Origin: Prochlorococcus sp. AG-402-P18
GTDB lineage: Bacteria; Cyanobacteriota; Cyanobacteriia; PCC-6307; Cyanobiaceae
Reading direction: 5' to 3'
DNA: 64,000 nucleotides
NCBI GenBank assembly: GCA_003216275.1
Contig: QCJC01000002.1
Span: 1-64,000 of the forward strand
In this document: piece by piece, positions 57,081 to 64,000 of the stretch
How positions within the stretch are numbered: the first letter of the stretch is position 1
Layout: the number at the start of each line of letters is the position of its first letter
Program-made: the position numbers and the translations under genes
Notes under the pieces: generated by a model
What the model saw: the letters and a program-made list of their open reading frames with translations, nothing else
Told to the model about the DNA's origin: nothing
Databases searched by the model: none

Positions 57081-57390
57081 CGTTTAAAAAAAAATCTCAA
57101 ATGTGCAATTCCTTTATCAACCCATAGTAAATAAAATAACAACTAAAAAGGCGTTATTTTATTAAAAAAATTCTTTTATTTAATAAAATTTTCACTTTAA
57201 GACCAAATTATAAAAAAATAGTTTAAAAACCCCGACCATTTTTCTAAAATTCATTCGAAATCAATAGCTAATCCCCTTAACGAATTCAAATGTTATTGAA
57301 GAATCAAATAGATACATCAAAATAAAAAATTTTAATTTTGAGAACTAAGCGGTTACAATAGCGGTTCGGTCAATTAATAGAGTATCCGGG
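57081..57390. other. 310-base intergenic region between map and rplS
   Basis: Very AT-rich divergent promoter region. It holds an 11-base inverted repeat (57156-57166 with 57179-57189, made of A and T only), which may be meaningless at this composition. A -10-like TACAAT lies near the rplS end. I found no small ORF or RNA gene. Confidence 0.7.
57354..57359 (+). promoter_or_regulatory. Probable -10 element (TACAAT) of the rplS promoter
   Basis: TACAAT in a G/C-flanked setting (GCGGTTACAATAGCGG) would start transcription near 57366, giving a leader of about 25 bases to the rplS ATG. No clear -35 is seen. Confidence 0.45.
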
Positions 57391-57879
57391 ATGTCAGTTG
57401 ATTCGAAAGAGACCTCAACAAACGAGGTAAAAATTGAGGCTGAAACAAAGGCTCCAGATGAATCTGGGGGAAAAGATCCATCTAAATCAAGTGCTACTAG
57501 AAAGAAAATTTCTACAAAAAAGCTTTCTCCAAGTGAACTTATAAGAACTTTTGAAGAAGCACAACAAAAGAAAGAGCTTCCTGAAGTTTATGTTGGCGAC
57601 ACTGTTCGTGTTGGAGTCCGAATAAGCGAAGGTAATAAAGAAAGGGTTCAGCCTTATGAAGGTGTTGTAATAGCAAAGAGACATGGAGGGCTGAATCAAA
57701 CAATTACAGTTAGAAGAATTTTCCAAGGAATAGGAGTAGAAAGAGTTTTTCTGGTTCACAGTCCACAAGTTGCATCCATTAAGGTGGAACGCCGAGGTAA
57801 AGTAAGAAGAGCGAAGCTTTTCTATCTGCGAGAACGCGTGGGCAAGGCCACACGCGTCAAGCAGCGCTTCGACCGCTGA
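57391..57879 (+). CDS. rplS: 50S ribosomal protein L19 with N-terminal extension
   Basis: 162 residues, about 45 longer than typical L19. The extension (residues 1-45) is rich in Lys, Ser and Glu and low in complexity. The core begins [15 protein letters not shown] and shows the L19 signature [35 protein letters not shown] and [12 protein letters not shown]. It sits at the interface of the two ribosomal subunits. tRNA-Trp follows downstream. Confidence 0.95.
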   Translation: MSVDSKETSTNEVKIEAETKAPDESGGKDPSKSSATRKKISTKKLSPSELIRTFEEAQQKKELPEVYVGDTVRVGVRISEGNKERVQPYEGVVIAKRHGGLNQTITVRRIFQGIGVERVFLVHSPQVASIKVERRGKVRRAKLFYLRERVGKATRVKQRFDR

Positions 57880-57900
57880 GGTTCCGGCCTCCTTAATCAA

Positions 57901-57923
57901 AAGTCATTGTTCAACAATGACTT
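57901..57923 (+). terminator. Hairpin between rplS and tRNA-Trp
   Basis: AAGTCATTG/CAATGACTT, a perfect nine-pair stem around five bases, 22 bases after the rplS stop. No T run follows, so it may be a weak terminator or a processing signal that separates rplS mRNA from the tRNA. Confidence 0.5.
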
Positions 57924-57939
57924 AAAGGGTATATAAAAT

Positions 57940-58012
57940 GCGCCGTTAGTTCAGTTGGTAGAACGCAGGTCTCCAAAACCTGATGTCGGGGGTTCAAGTC
58001 CTCCACGGCGCG
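57940..58012 (+). tRNA. trnW: tRNA-Trp (CCA)
   Basis: 73 bases with a seven-pair acceptor stem (GCGCCGT with ACGGCGC), D-arm TTCAGTTGGTAGAA, anticodon arm CAGGT/ACCTG with anticodon CCA at 57973-57975, and a T-arm with GGTTCAAGTCC. All arms pair. The discriminator base is G; CCA is not encoded. Confidence 0.97.
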
Positions 58013-58047
58013 TTCGAAAACCCTTTCTACAATTACTATTTTAAAGA

Positions 58048-58236
58048 ATGGAGTTGGATCTTCAACCTGGCGATGTCGTGAAAGTTCTAGAGTCAGCCGC
58101 ATTAGGCTGGGTCAGAGCACGAGTTATTCGTGTAAAATCAGGTGGTAGAGTCGTTGTTCAAAGCGACCAAGGTCGCGAGTTTACAGCTCGTGGAAATCAA
58201 GTAAGGCTCATTGAGCCTGCCGGATTTCGTCCTTAA
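58048..58236 (+). CDS. Small SH3/KOW-like protein
   Basis: 62 residues with beta-rich spacing: LQPGDVVKVLESAALGWVRARVIRVKSGGRVVVQSDQGREFTARGNQVRLI. The pattern of hydrophobic strands, Gly and Arg suggests an SH3-like barrel, possibly RNA-binding. No exact family called. Clean ATG and good codon structure between the two tRNA genes. Confidence 0.65.
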   Translation: MELDLQPGDVVKVLESAALGWVRARVIRVKSGGRVVVQSDQGREFTARGNQVRLIEPAGFRP

Positions 58237-58393
58237 TACTCATCAACTTATTTAGTCTTATTTCATAAGCAATCCCTTATTAAAAATTTAGGTAGCTTGT
58301 GAAAAATTCTTTAATAAAGACATTTCTAATCAACAATATTAATCCTTAGTTGACTAGAGGGCATTTATAGGTTGATACTCTTTGGAGCTATCC

Positions 58394-58424
58394 AAAGGAT
58401 TTATAATTAAATATAAAATCCTTT
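58394..58424. terminator. AT-rich hairpin upstream of tRNA-Asp
   Basis: AAAGGATTT and AAATCCTTT form a nine-pair stem with an AT loop, ending 17 bases before tRNA-Asp. It could terminate transcripts from the small gene upstream, or influence tRNA-Asp transcription. Weak evidence. Confidence 0.35.
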
Positions 58425-58440
58425 TCAAAGGGCTAAAACT

Positions 58441-58514
58441 GGGACCGTAGTTCAACTGGTTAGAGCACCGCCCTGTCACGGCGGAAGTTGCGGGTTCGAA
58501 TCCCGTCGGTCCCG
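58441..58514 (+). tRNA. trnD: tRNA-Asp (GTC)
   Basis: 74 bases: acceptor GGGACCG with CGGTCCC, D-arm TTCAACTGGTTAGAG, anticodon stem CCGCC/GGCGG with anticodon GTC at 58475-58477, and T-arm GCGGGTTCGAATCCCGT. All stems pair. Discriminator G; CCA not encoded. Confidence 0.98.
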
Positions 58515-58535
58515 TAACTAAATAAATTAAGAGCT

Positions 58536-59963
58536 TTGACTGTCAGGGTAAGGTTGGCACCAAGTCCAACAGGGACTTTGCATTTAGGAACTGCAAGAAC
58601 TGCACTTTTTAATTGGCTCTTTGCAAAAAAAGAAGGTGGCAATTTTCTTCTAAGAATTGAAGATACTGATTTAGAAAGATCAAAAGAGGAATATATAAAC
58701 AACATTTATCAAGGTCTTCAATGGTTAGGAATCAACTGGAGCGAATCACCAGTTATTCAAAGTAAAAGGATAAAAGAACATAAAGAAATAATCCAAAGGC
58801 TTCTTGATAAAGGTTTTGCTTATAGATGTTATGCAACGGAGCATGAGCTCAATGAAATGAGAGAAGATCAAAAGCAGAATGGTTTTGCTCCCAGATATGA
58901 TAATAGACATAGAAATCTTAGTCCCGAAGAGGAGTCTTCTTTTATCAAAGAAGGGAGAAAACCCGTTATTAGATTTAAAATTAATGATGAAAAGTTAATT
59001 TCATGGGACGACTTAATACGAGGGAAGATGCATTGGAATAGTAAAGATTTAGGCGGTGATATGGTTATTTCAAGACGAGCCCCATCAGATTCAATAGGGG
59101 ATCCTTTGTATAACTTAGTAGTTGTGGCGGATGATTCAGCAATGAATATCACTCATGTCATCCGAGGCGAAGATCATCTAGCTAATACAGCTAAGCAAAT
59201 ACTTATATACGAAGCTCTTAATTTGAAAATTCCAATATTTGCTCATACACCCTTAATCCTGAATTCAGAAGGTAAAAAACTTTCAAAAAGAGATGGCGTT
59301 ACTTCAATTTCTGAATTCAAGAAAATGGGTTACACCCCTGAAGCAATGGCAAACTATATGACTCTGCTTGGTTGGTCTTTACCTGAAGGAATGAATGAAA
59401 GATTTAACATATCAGAAATTACTAAAGTATTTAGTTTTGAGAAAGTAAATAAAGCAGGTGCAAAATTTGATTGGGACAAATTGAACTGGCTCAATTCACA
59501 AGTGATCCACGAAATGAAGCCAGAAATCCTACTTGAGAATTTAGCCCCGTTATTTCAAGCAAATGGTTGGGAAATACCCAATCCAGAATGGGGGAATCAA
59601 CTAGCAAATTTAATTGGTCCATCAATGGTACTAATGAAAGATGGAGTTGATCAAGCCAAGCCTTTCTTTGAAGAACCCGAATTAAAAGAAGATGGTAAAA
59701 AGCAATTAGAAATTGAAGCCGCAAAAATAATACTAAAGTTCATTCTTGAAGGAATAGAGAAAAAAGATTCAATAATTAGAGAAGAAGAAGCTATTGAATT
59801 AATAAATCAAGCTGTAAAAATCAATAAAGTAAAAAAAGGGCTTGTCATGAAGAGTCTTAGAGCTGCATTTTTTGGTACTCTTAATGGTCCTGATTTAATT
59901 AAAAGTTGGGTTTTATTATCAAGTTTCAGAAACGACAGAAGGCGTATTAGCAGATTCGTCTAA
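58536..59963 (+). CDS. gltX: Glutamyl-tRNA synthetase
   Basis: Class I synthetase; in cyanobacteria its Glu-tRNA also feeds tetrapyrrole synthesis through glutamyl-tRNA reductase and hemL. 475 residues: the HIGH-type motif in [38 protein letters not shown] and the KMSKS-type KLSKRDG. The start is the TTG at 58536, fixed by the first strand [12 protein letters not shown]. The C-terminus overlaps the convergent antiporter by 45 bases. Confidence 0.96.
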   Translation: MTVRVRLAPSPTGTLHLGTARTALFNWLFAKKEGGNFLLRIEDTDLERSKEEYINNIYQGLQWLGINWSESPVIQSKRIKEHKEIIQRLLDKGFAYRCYATEHELNEMREDQKQNGFAPRYDNRHRNLSPEEESSFIKEGRKPVIRFKINDEKLISWDDLIRGKMHWNSKDLGGDMVISRRAPSDSIGDPLYNLVVVADDSAMNITHVIRGEDHLANTAKQILIYEALNLKIPIFAHTPLILNSEGKKLSKRDGVTSISEFKKMGYTPEAMANYMTLLGWSLPEGMNERFNISEITKVFSFEKVNKAGAKFDWDKLNWLNSQVIHEMKPEILLENLAPLFQANGWEIPNPEWGNQLANLIGPSMVLMKDGVDQAKPFFEEPELKEDGKKQLEIEAAKIILKFILEGIEKKDSIIREEEAIELINQAVKINKVKKGLVMKSLRAAFFGTLNGPDLIKSWVLLSSFRNDRRRISRFV

Positions 59964-61163
59964 ATTCTCGTCTTCATCCAATAAACCCAACATTTTAGCC
60001 AAAGGTTGAGCTGTTAAACCTTGAATACCTACTGTCATTAATATTGTCAGAAAAACTAATCCCTGAAGTTTTCCTGCACCTAAAACACCTGCCTGCTCCA
60101 ATCTAATCGAAAATAAAGAGGCAACTGCTGCAGTAACTATTCCCCGAGGAGCTAACCAGCCAAGAAACAATCTTTGTTTATTGTCCAGAGGTAAGCCATA
60201 AGTTGCTATCGATACAGCTATTGGTCTCACTACGATCATCAAAAAAAGGACACAAGTTATACCTCCCCATCCCAATGGACTTAACTCCCCCCATGACACA
60301 TCAGCAGCGAGAAGTGGGAAAAGCATAGTTATTGCTAATTGAGCTAATTCTCTTATTAATTTGTCAAGTTCATTCGCCTGTGTACAAGGTCTTTGTCCAA
60401 CTACAAACCCTGCTGCGACAGATGCAGGAAGTCCTGATTCAGGCAGCAACCATTCGCAAACCCCATAAAGTAAAAAAATCACCCCAAGAGTTAGTTGCAA
60501 TCTGATGCCGACATAAGGTTCCGATCTTATGCGCTTCAAACCTTCTGAAAGTAAGAGACCTGCAATAGAACCAATTAAGACTCCTCCTCCTAACCTTGAC
60601 AGGAGACCAAGCAATAGTTCTCTCCAACCATGTAAATCTCCTACAACAAGTTCTAACAACAAAAGTGCCAGGACTGCTCCAATAGGTTCGAGTATCAAGC
60701 CTTCAGCTTCAAGAACATCACTTAGCGGTGAAGCAAGTCGAATTTGTCGAACTAACGGAGTTACAACAGTAGGGCCAGTAGCCAAAACAATGGCACTGTA
60801 AACACCTGCTACTGACCAACCAAGACCTGCAAACCAATGAGCAGCAAGAAAGCCAGCCGCTAGTGAAATAATTAATCTTATTGAAGAAATTCTTAAAACT
60901 ATTGACTTAATTGTGCCTCCAGGAAATCTAAGATTTAAACCACCATCAAATAAAACAAGGCTAACTAATAAACCTACTATTGTTTCTAAACCCTTACCCA
61001 GATCTAAAGGTTCAACCAATCCAAGACCTGATCTACCAATCAATAGACCAGAAAGCAACAATAAAACCACCCCAGGGAGTCCTGTCAAAACTGATAGTAA
61101 TCTTGCTCCAGCTCCAGAAAAAACTGTGATACCCCAGAGCAAGCCCAGCCTCTCAGGAGTCAT
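59919..61163 (-). CDS. Cation:proton antiporter (CPA/NhaP type)
   Basis: 414 residues, about twelve membrane helices. FDGGLNLRF is the ion-pocket-like segment near helix 3, and [14 protein letters not shown] with a late Asp-containing stretch ([21 protein letters not shown]) gives the active helix. [10 protein letters not shown] and the many Gly/Leu helices fit CPA1/NhaP. It exchanges sodium or potassium for protons; exact ion unknown. The 3' end overlaps gltX. Confidence 0.88.
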   Translation of the reverse strand: MTPERLGLLWGITVFSGAGARLLSVLTGLPGVVLLLLSGLLIGRSGLGLVEPLDLGKGLETIVGLLVSLVLFDGGLNLRFPGGTIKSIVLRISSIRLIISLAAGFLAAHWFAGLGWSVAGVYSAIVLATGPTVVTPLVRQIRLASPLSDVLEAEGLILEPIGAVLALLLLELVVGDLHGWRELLLGLLSRLGGGVLIGSIAGLLLSEGLKRIRSEPYVGIRLQLTLGVIFLLYGVCEWLLPESGLPASVAAGFVVGQRPCTQANELDKLIRELAQLAITMLFPLLAADVSWGELSPLGWGGITCVLFLMIVVRPIAVSIATYGLPLDNKQRLFLGWLAPRGIVTAAVASLFSIRLEQAGVLGAGKLQGLVFLTILMTVGIQGLTAQPLAKMLGLLDEDENLDESANTPSVVSET

Positions 61164-61335
61164 AAATAACTAGCAATGAAGACATAAATAAGTATCCATA
61201 AAATCTACCTAAGAAAGTCAATAAGTTAATAAGCTAATTTTACCTACAGAGACTTATAGAATGTTAAGGCTTTAGGTTCAATTATTATTTATACATTCTC
61301 ATTTAAAAAAATAATTAAAAAAAACCACTGAAAAT

Positions 61336-61869
61336 TTACATTTCAAATGGTTTTAAGAAAGACTCATTTGACAAATAAAGAGGATGACGAGGATTACGGT
61401 TTTTCGTTAGACCTAAACTAAAAATACGTTTAAAATGGTTATTTTCCTTTGAGTTAGGATTCGGAAAATCTTTAATTAATTTTAATACGACACGATCACG
61501 ACTATATAATCTTCCTCTATCACCCCATCCCAGCCATAAATCACAATTAATGTTTTTGCTCCAAAACCCTAACACTTTTGAAGTAATTAAATCATTATTT
61601 GTTCCTATTGGATCCTTACTTTTTGATAATTTTGCAGGAGATTTTGAAATTAACCCAAACAAATTAATGATATAGATGTTTTTATAATTCCATCTCTTAC
61701 AAAAATTAATTATCCTTATAAGAGTCATGTCGTTATTGACTGAATTTGCCTTTGAGGGATTCAAGCCAATAAAAACCAATGACTTTTTGCCAATTAATAA
61801 CTCTCTTTTTAAGATCCATCTATAAGATCTACATTCACTAAACAAACAAAAAGACAATAATAAAATCAA
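61336..61869 (-). CDS. DUF1643 family protein
   Basis: 177 residues. LVFIGLNPSKANSVNNDMTLIRIINFCKRWNY and YIINLFGLISKSP are the DUF1643 signature, with LWLGWGDRG further on. Function unknown; members are scattered in bacteria and phages. The start is doubtful: the frame opens with a TTG at 61869 and a hydrophobic stretch before CRSYRWILKREL, where the family usually begins. Base use is as AT-rich as the surroundings. Confidence 0.72.
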   Translation of the reverse strand: MILLLSFCLFSECRSYRWILKRELLIGKKSLVFIGLNPSKANSVNNDMTLIRIINFCKRWNYKNIYIINLFGLISKSPAKLSKSKDPIGTNNDLITSKVLGFWSKNINCDLWLGWGDRGRLYSRDRVVLKLIKDFPNPNSKENNHFKRIFSLGLTKNRNPRHPLYLSNESFLKPFEM

Positions 61870-61903
61870 AAGTAAACAATATTATAGAATTAAATTATTT
61901 CTT

Positions 61904-62086
61904 CTAACCAGAAAAAACTGAATTTGATATTAAAAGAATAGCTAATACAATAATTAAACCTGCTATTGCCATTCGCCCGTTCCATATCTCAGCTTGTGGA
62001 GTGAATCCTCTTTTCCAGGAATTAATTTCACTTGAGCTGGCTTGCTTAGTGGATTTACTTGATTGATTTCCTTGCTCTAAAGACAT
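61904..62086 (-). CDS. hli: High-light-inducible protein (Hlip/Scp)
   Basis: 60 residues from the ATG at 62086; a longer frame from 62170 runs into tsaD and is not needed. A Ser-rich N-terminus (EQGNQSSKSTKQASSSE), then WKRGFTPQAEIWNGRMAIAG, the chlorophyll-binding ExxNxR motif in a single membrane helix. Hlips bind chlorophyll and carotenoid and help protect photosystem assembly under light stress. It lies just after tsaD, 32 bases away, on the same strand. Confidence 0.9.
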   Translation of the reverse strand: MSLEQGNQSSKSTKQASSSEINSWKRGFTPQAEIWNGRMAIAGLIIVLAILLISNSVFSG

Positions 62087-62118
62087 AATGAAAGAAATTA
62101 ACAGCCTAAAAATATTGA

Positions 62119-63189
62119 TTAGAAAGGAGGGTTGAAATCGTACAGTAAGTCTGATTTTTCTAAAGGCCATCGAGCCGAAACGCCTAATTCCATTGAACTT
62201 TGATAATTTTTGGAAGACAATCTCACCAAAGCTGCCGCACCAATCATTGCTGCATTATCAGTGCAAAATTCCATTGGTGCAAGAGCTATGCGGATTGAAT
62301 TTTTAGATGCCTTTTCAATCATCATTTTTCTTAATCGCTCATTTGCTGCAACCCCTCCAACCAAGACAATGGAATTCAAGCCTTGATCAAGAGCACAACG
62401 AAGGCTCCTTTCAACTAAAACTTCAGCAACTACGTTTTCAAAACTTGCTGCAATATCCTCTGTGGGCAATTTTGTATTTGCTGAATTAAGTTTATCTATC
62501 TGACGAAAGACAGCTGTTTTTAAACCACTAAATGAAAAGTCATATGGATAAAAACCACCTTCAGGTTTCGATACCCTCCCTTTTGGAAACAAGAATCTTT
62601 TTGGATCTCCACATTTAGCTATTTTCTGTATCGCTGGGCCTCCTGGATAAGAAAGCCCCAATAATCTTGCAACCTTGTCAAAAGCCTCTCCAGCTGCATC
62701 ATCATGGCTTCTGCCAAGTCGGTGATATTGATGCTCAATATCTACTTTTATTAATTCGGTATGACCTCCACTTACTAACAAAACCAGAAAAGGTGGTTTG
62801 GGATGAGTTTTTGCCAGATAAATTGAGGAAAGATGCCCTTCTAAATGATGAATACCCAAAAATGGGATTTGATGCAAATTAGCAATAGTTCTAGCAGTAA
62901 TTGAACCAACAAGAAGAGATCCTGCTAATCCTGGCGTAACTGTGGCAGCGACAGCATCTACATCTTTTATTTGTAATTTTGATTTCAAAAAAGCTTGTTC
63001 AATTAAAAATGGAAGATTCTCCAAATGTCTTCTTGAAGCTATTTCAGGAACAACCCCACCCCATCTAGCATGTTCTTCAATTTGGGAAGCTATTTCATTA
63101 GCTAATAATTCAATTTTTCCATTTTCATTAGAGACCAGAGCCACAGCAGACTCGTCACAACTTGTTTCGAGGGATAAAATTATTGACAT
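62119..63189 (-). CDS. tsaD: tRNA N6-adenosine threonylcarbamoyltransferase
   Basis: Makes the t6A modification at position 37 of tRNAs that read ANN codons, together with TsaB, TsaC and TsaE. 356 residues: [13 protein letters not shown] at the start, [11 protein letters not shown] (two His for metal), [30 protein letters not shown], and the late [13 protein letters not shown] (Asp). Same strand as hli. Confidence 0.97.
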   Translation of the reverse strand: MSIILSLETSCDESAVALVSNENGKIELLANEIASQIEEHARWGGVVPEIASRRHLENLPFLIEQAFLKSKLQIKDVDAVAATVTPGLAGSLLVGSITARTIANLHQIPFLGIHHLEGHLSSIYLAKTHPKPPFLVLLVSGGHTELIKVDIEHQYHRLGRSHDDAAGEAFDKVARLLGLSYPGGPAIQKIAKCGDPKRFLFPKGRVSKPEGGFYPYDFSFSGLKTAVFRQIDKLNSANTKLPTEDIAASFENVVAEVLVERSLRCALDQGLNSIVLVGGVAANERLRKMMIEKASKNSIRIALAPMEFCTDNAAMIGAAALVRLSSKNYQSSMELGVSARWPLEKSDLLYDFNPPF

Positions 63190-63262
63190 TAATGACTAGT
63201 TATCTACTAAGTTTAATATTGAAATCCTATTAAAACAGGACAACAGGAAGAAATCAGAACTC

Positions 63263-63820
63263 ATGAGTCGTCTTTTATCAATCCTGCTTTCAGCATTCCT
63301 TTTCTTAGGAATTGCTCCAATAGCAAACGCAAGACCAGGTCCAGCACTAAATGCTGATAGAGCACCTACCGATTTTACAGCTTCTGCTCTAGCCACTTGC
63401 TCTGAGAACGCTCGCTTCCAAGAGAGAGCAAGTTCTGCTTCTACTGATCAAGCTATAAAAAGATTTGAAAGATATGGTAAAGCCTTATGTGGAGATGATG
63501 GACTTCCTCATTTAATTATTGGTCCACCTATCGAGCCCTGGGGTGCATGGTTTAACAGAGGTCATGAAGGAGACTTACTAATTCCTGGAGTAATGTTTAT
63601 ATACATTGCTGGGATTATTGGTTGGTCAGGGAGGGAATATGTAAGAGCTGTTAGAGGCAAAAAGAATGCTGCAGAATATGAAATTATTATTGATACAGAT
63701 TTAGCCTGGCAATGTTTAAAGAGAGGAGCTGCATGGCCTCTACAAGCTAATAGAGAAGGTAAAAATGGTGAGCTAAGAGAGAAAGATAATAATGTTTCTC
63801 TTAATGGTCCAAGAGGCTAA
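63263..63820 (+). CDS. psaF: Photosystem I subunit III (PsaF)
   Basis: 185 residues. Signal peptide of about 23 residues (ending IANA), then the lumenal domain with TASALATCSENARFQERASSAS and YGKALCGDDGLPHLI, whose two Cys form a disulfide, a membrane helix (LLIPGVMFIYIAGIIGWSGREYV) and a stromal tail. The tail is longer than the usual PsaF, with KNGELREKDNNVS. PsaF is near the plastocyanin docking site; psaJ follows at once. Confidence 0.96.
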   Translation: MSRLLSILLSAFLFLGIAPIANARPGPALNADRAPTDFTASALATCSENARFQERASSASTDQAIKRFERYGKALCGDDGLPHLIIGPPIEPWGAWFNRGHEGDLLIPGVMFIYIAGIIGWSGREYVRAVRGKKNAAEYEIIIDTDLAWQCLKRGAAWPLQANREGKNGELREKDNNVSLNGPRG

Positions 63821-63865
63821 TAAATTATTTTATAAACTTTAAAACTCACTTAAATTTTCTCAATC

Positions 63866-64000
63866 ATGTTTCAATTATTTCGTACTAAATGGTTTAGATC
63901 AGCTCCTGTAGTAGCTACAATTTGGATCTTTATTACAGCAAGTATTATTGTTGAATTCAATAGATTTGTACCAGACTTACTTTTCCACCCAATGTCTTTT
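63866..64000 (+). CDS. psaJ: Photosystem I subunit IX (PsaJ), cut by window end
   Basis: 45 codons are visible, [20 protein letters not shown] onward, one membrane helix and the tail [15 protein letters not shown]. This is almost the whole 40-50-residue protein; only the stop or a few residues may be missing. It is 45 bases after psaF on the same strand, the normal psaFJ order. Confidence 0.93.
   Translation, partial: MFQLFRTKWFRSAPVVATIWIFITASIIVEFNRFVPDLLFHPMSF

Noticed and set aside
57156-57189. 11-base inverted repeat upstream of rplS as operator or terminator
   Set aside because: It is made only of A and T in very AT-rich DNA, so chance is a sufficient explanation.
57487-58102. Minus-strand ORFs across rplS and tRNA-Trp
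   Set aside because: They run through a ribosomal protein gene and a tRNA, so they cannot be real genes.
60529-61173. Two ORFs opposite the cation antiporter gene
   Set aside because: Antisense shadows of helix codons; Pro/Ser/Lys-rich, no start signals.

Overview
The window looks like a contiguous piece of a small, AT-rich picocyanobacterial genome, most likely Prochlorococcus. Low-light (NATL-like) relatives are possible, but I cannot settle the clade by eye. The reasons are these: photosystem genes psb27, psaF and the start of psaJ; a high-light-inducible protein; a ferrochelatase ending in a chlorophyll-binding-type helix; the cyanobacterial alkane pathway (aldehyde-deformylating oxygenase plus acyl-ACP reductase); a Tab2-type photosystem I translation factor; cobalamin genes; and very tight packing, with TTG starts, overlapping stops and starts, and convergent genes that overlap or touch. 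There are no insertion sequences, CRISPR arrays or rRNA genes. Two tRNA genes are present (Trp-CCA and Asp-GTC).

Layout. 1-0.8 kb: the end of an M50 membrane protease runs out of frame into a trpF that has lost its start, so both genes look broken at one junction. 0.8-5.4 kb (minus strand): an SDR enzyme, accA, acyl-ACP reductase, ADO and a creatininase-family protein; a strong terminator separates ADO from the reductase. 5.4-15.8 kb: S1-like protein, Tab2, an SNase-like secreted protein, ilvB, hemH, a tyrosine recombinase, cobO, pyrH, frr and a geranylgeranyl-reductase-like flavoprotein. 15.8-20.6 kb (minus): tal, ftsI with an FtsL-like partner, and a CPBP protease. 20.7-25.8 kb: tandem histidine phosphatase, a dihydroorotase-like protein without metal ligands, lepB, an ArsC/Spx-like protein, a first pyrophosphatase and a DNA-binding-like protein. 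26-37.4 kb: proS, psb27, purA, a PfkB kinase, cutA, cobK, ssb, DUF2854, argB, a TPR-DUF3153 protein and priA. 37.4-42.4 kb: a 381-base gap with a run of hairpins, then rpoD, hemC, a second pyrophosphatase and an M32 carboxypeptidase. 42.6-48.2 kb: YjbQ, pterin dehydratase, a CobW GTPase, an ABC permease, a UPF0104 membrane protein and LarC. 48.3-57.1 kb: hypotheticals, xthA, hemL, an SPFH protein, YajQ, a SLOG/DprA-like protein, a BioD-like/DRTGG protein, an SDR-like protein and map. 57.4-64 kb: rplS, tRNA-Trp, tRNA-Asp, gltX, a cation/proton antiporter, DUF1643, hli, tsaD, psaF and psaJ.

How the genes fit together. Most are housekeeping. hemL, hemC and hemH are three steps of tetrapyrrole synthesis; cobK and cobO belong to the B12 branch; accA, AAR and ADO link fatty-acid synthesis to alkanes; ilvB, argB and trpF are amino-acid genes; pyrH and purA are nucleotide genes.

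I see no clear novel defence or mobile system. The best leads are the M50/trpF junction, the hairpin block upstream of rpoD, the pair of pyrophosphatases of which one has lost a metal-binding aspartate, the dihydroorotase homologue with its metal site gone, the FtsL candidate, and a 7-1-7 palindrome ahead of a pterin/CobW/permease gene group. Function calls rest on motif recognition by eye; no database search was run.
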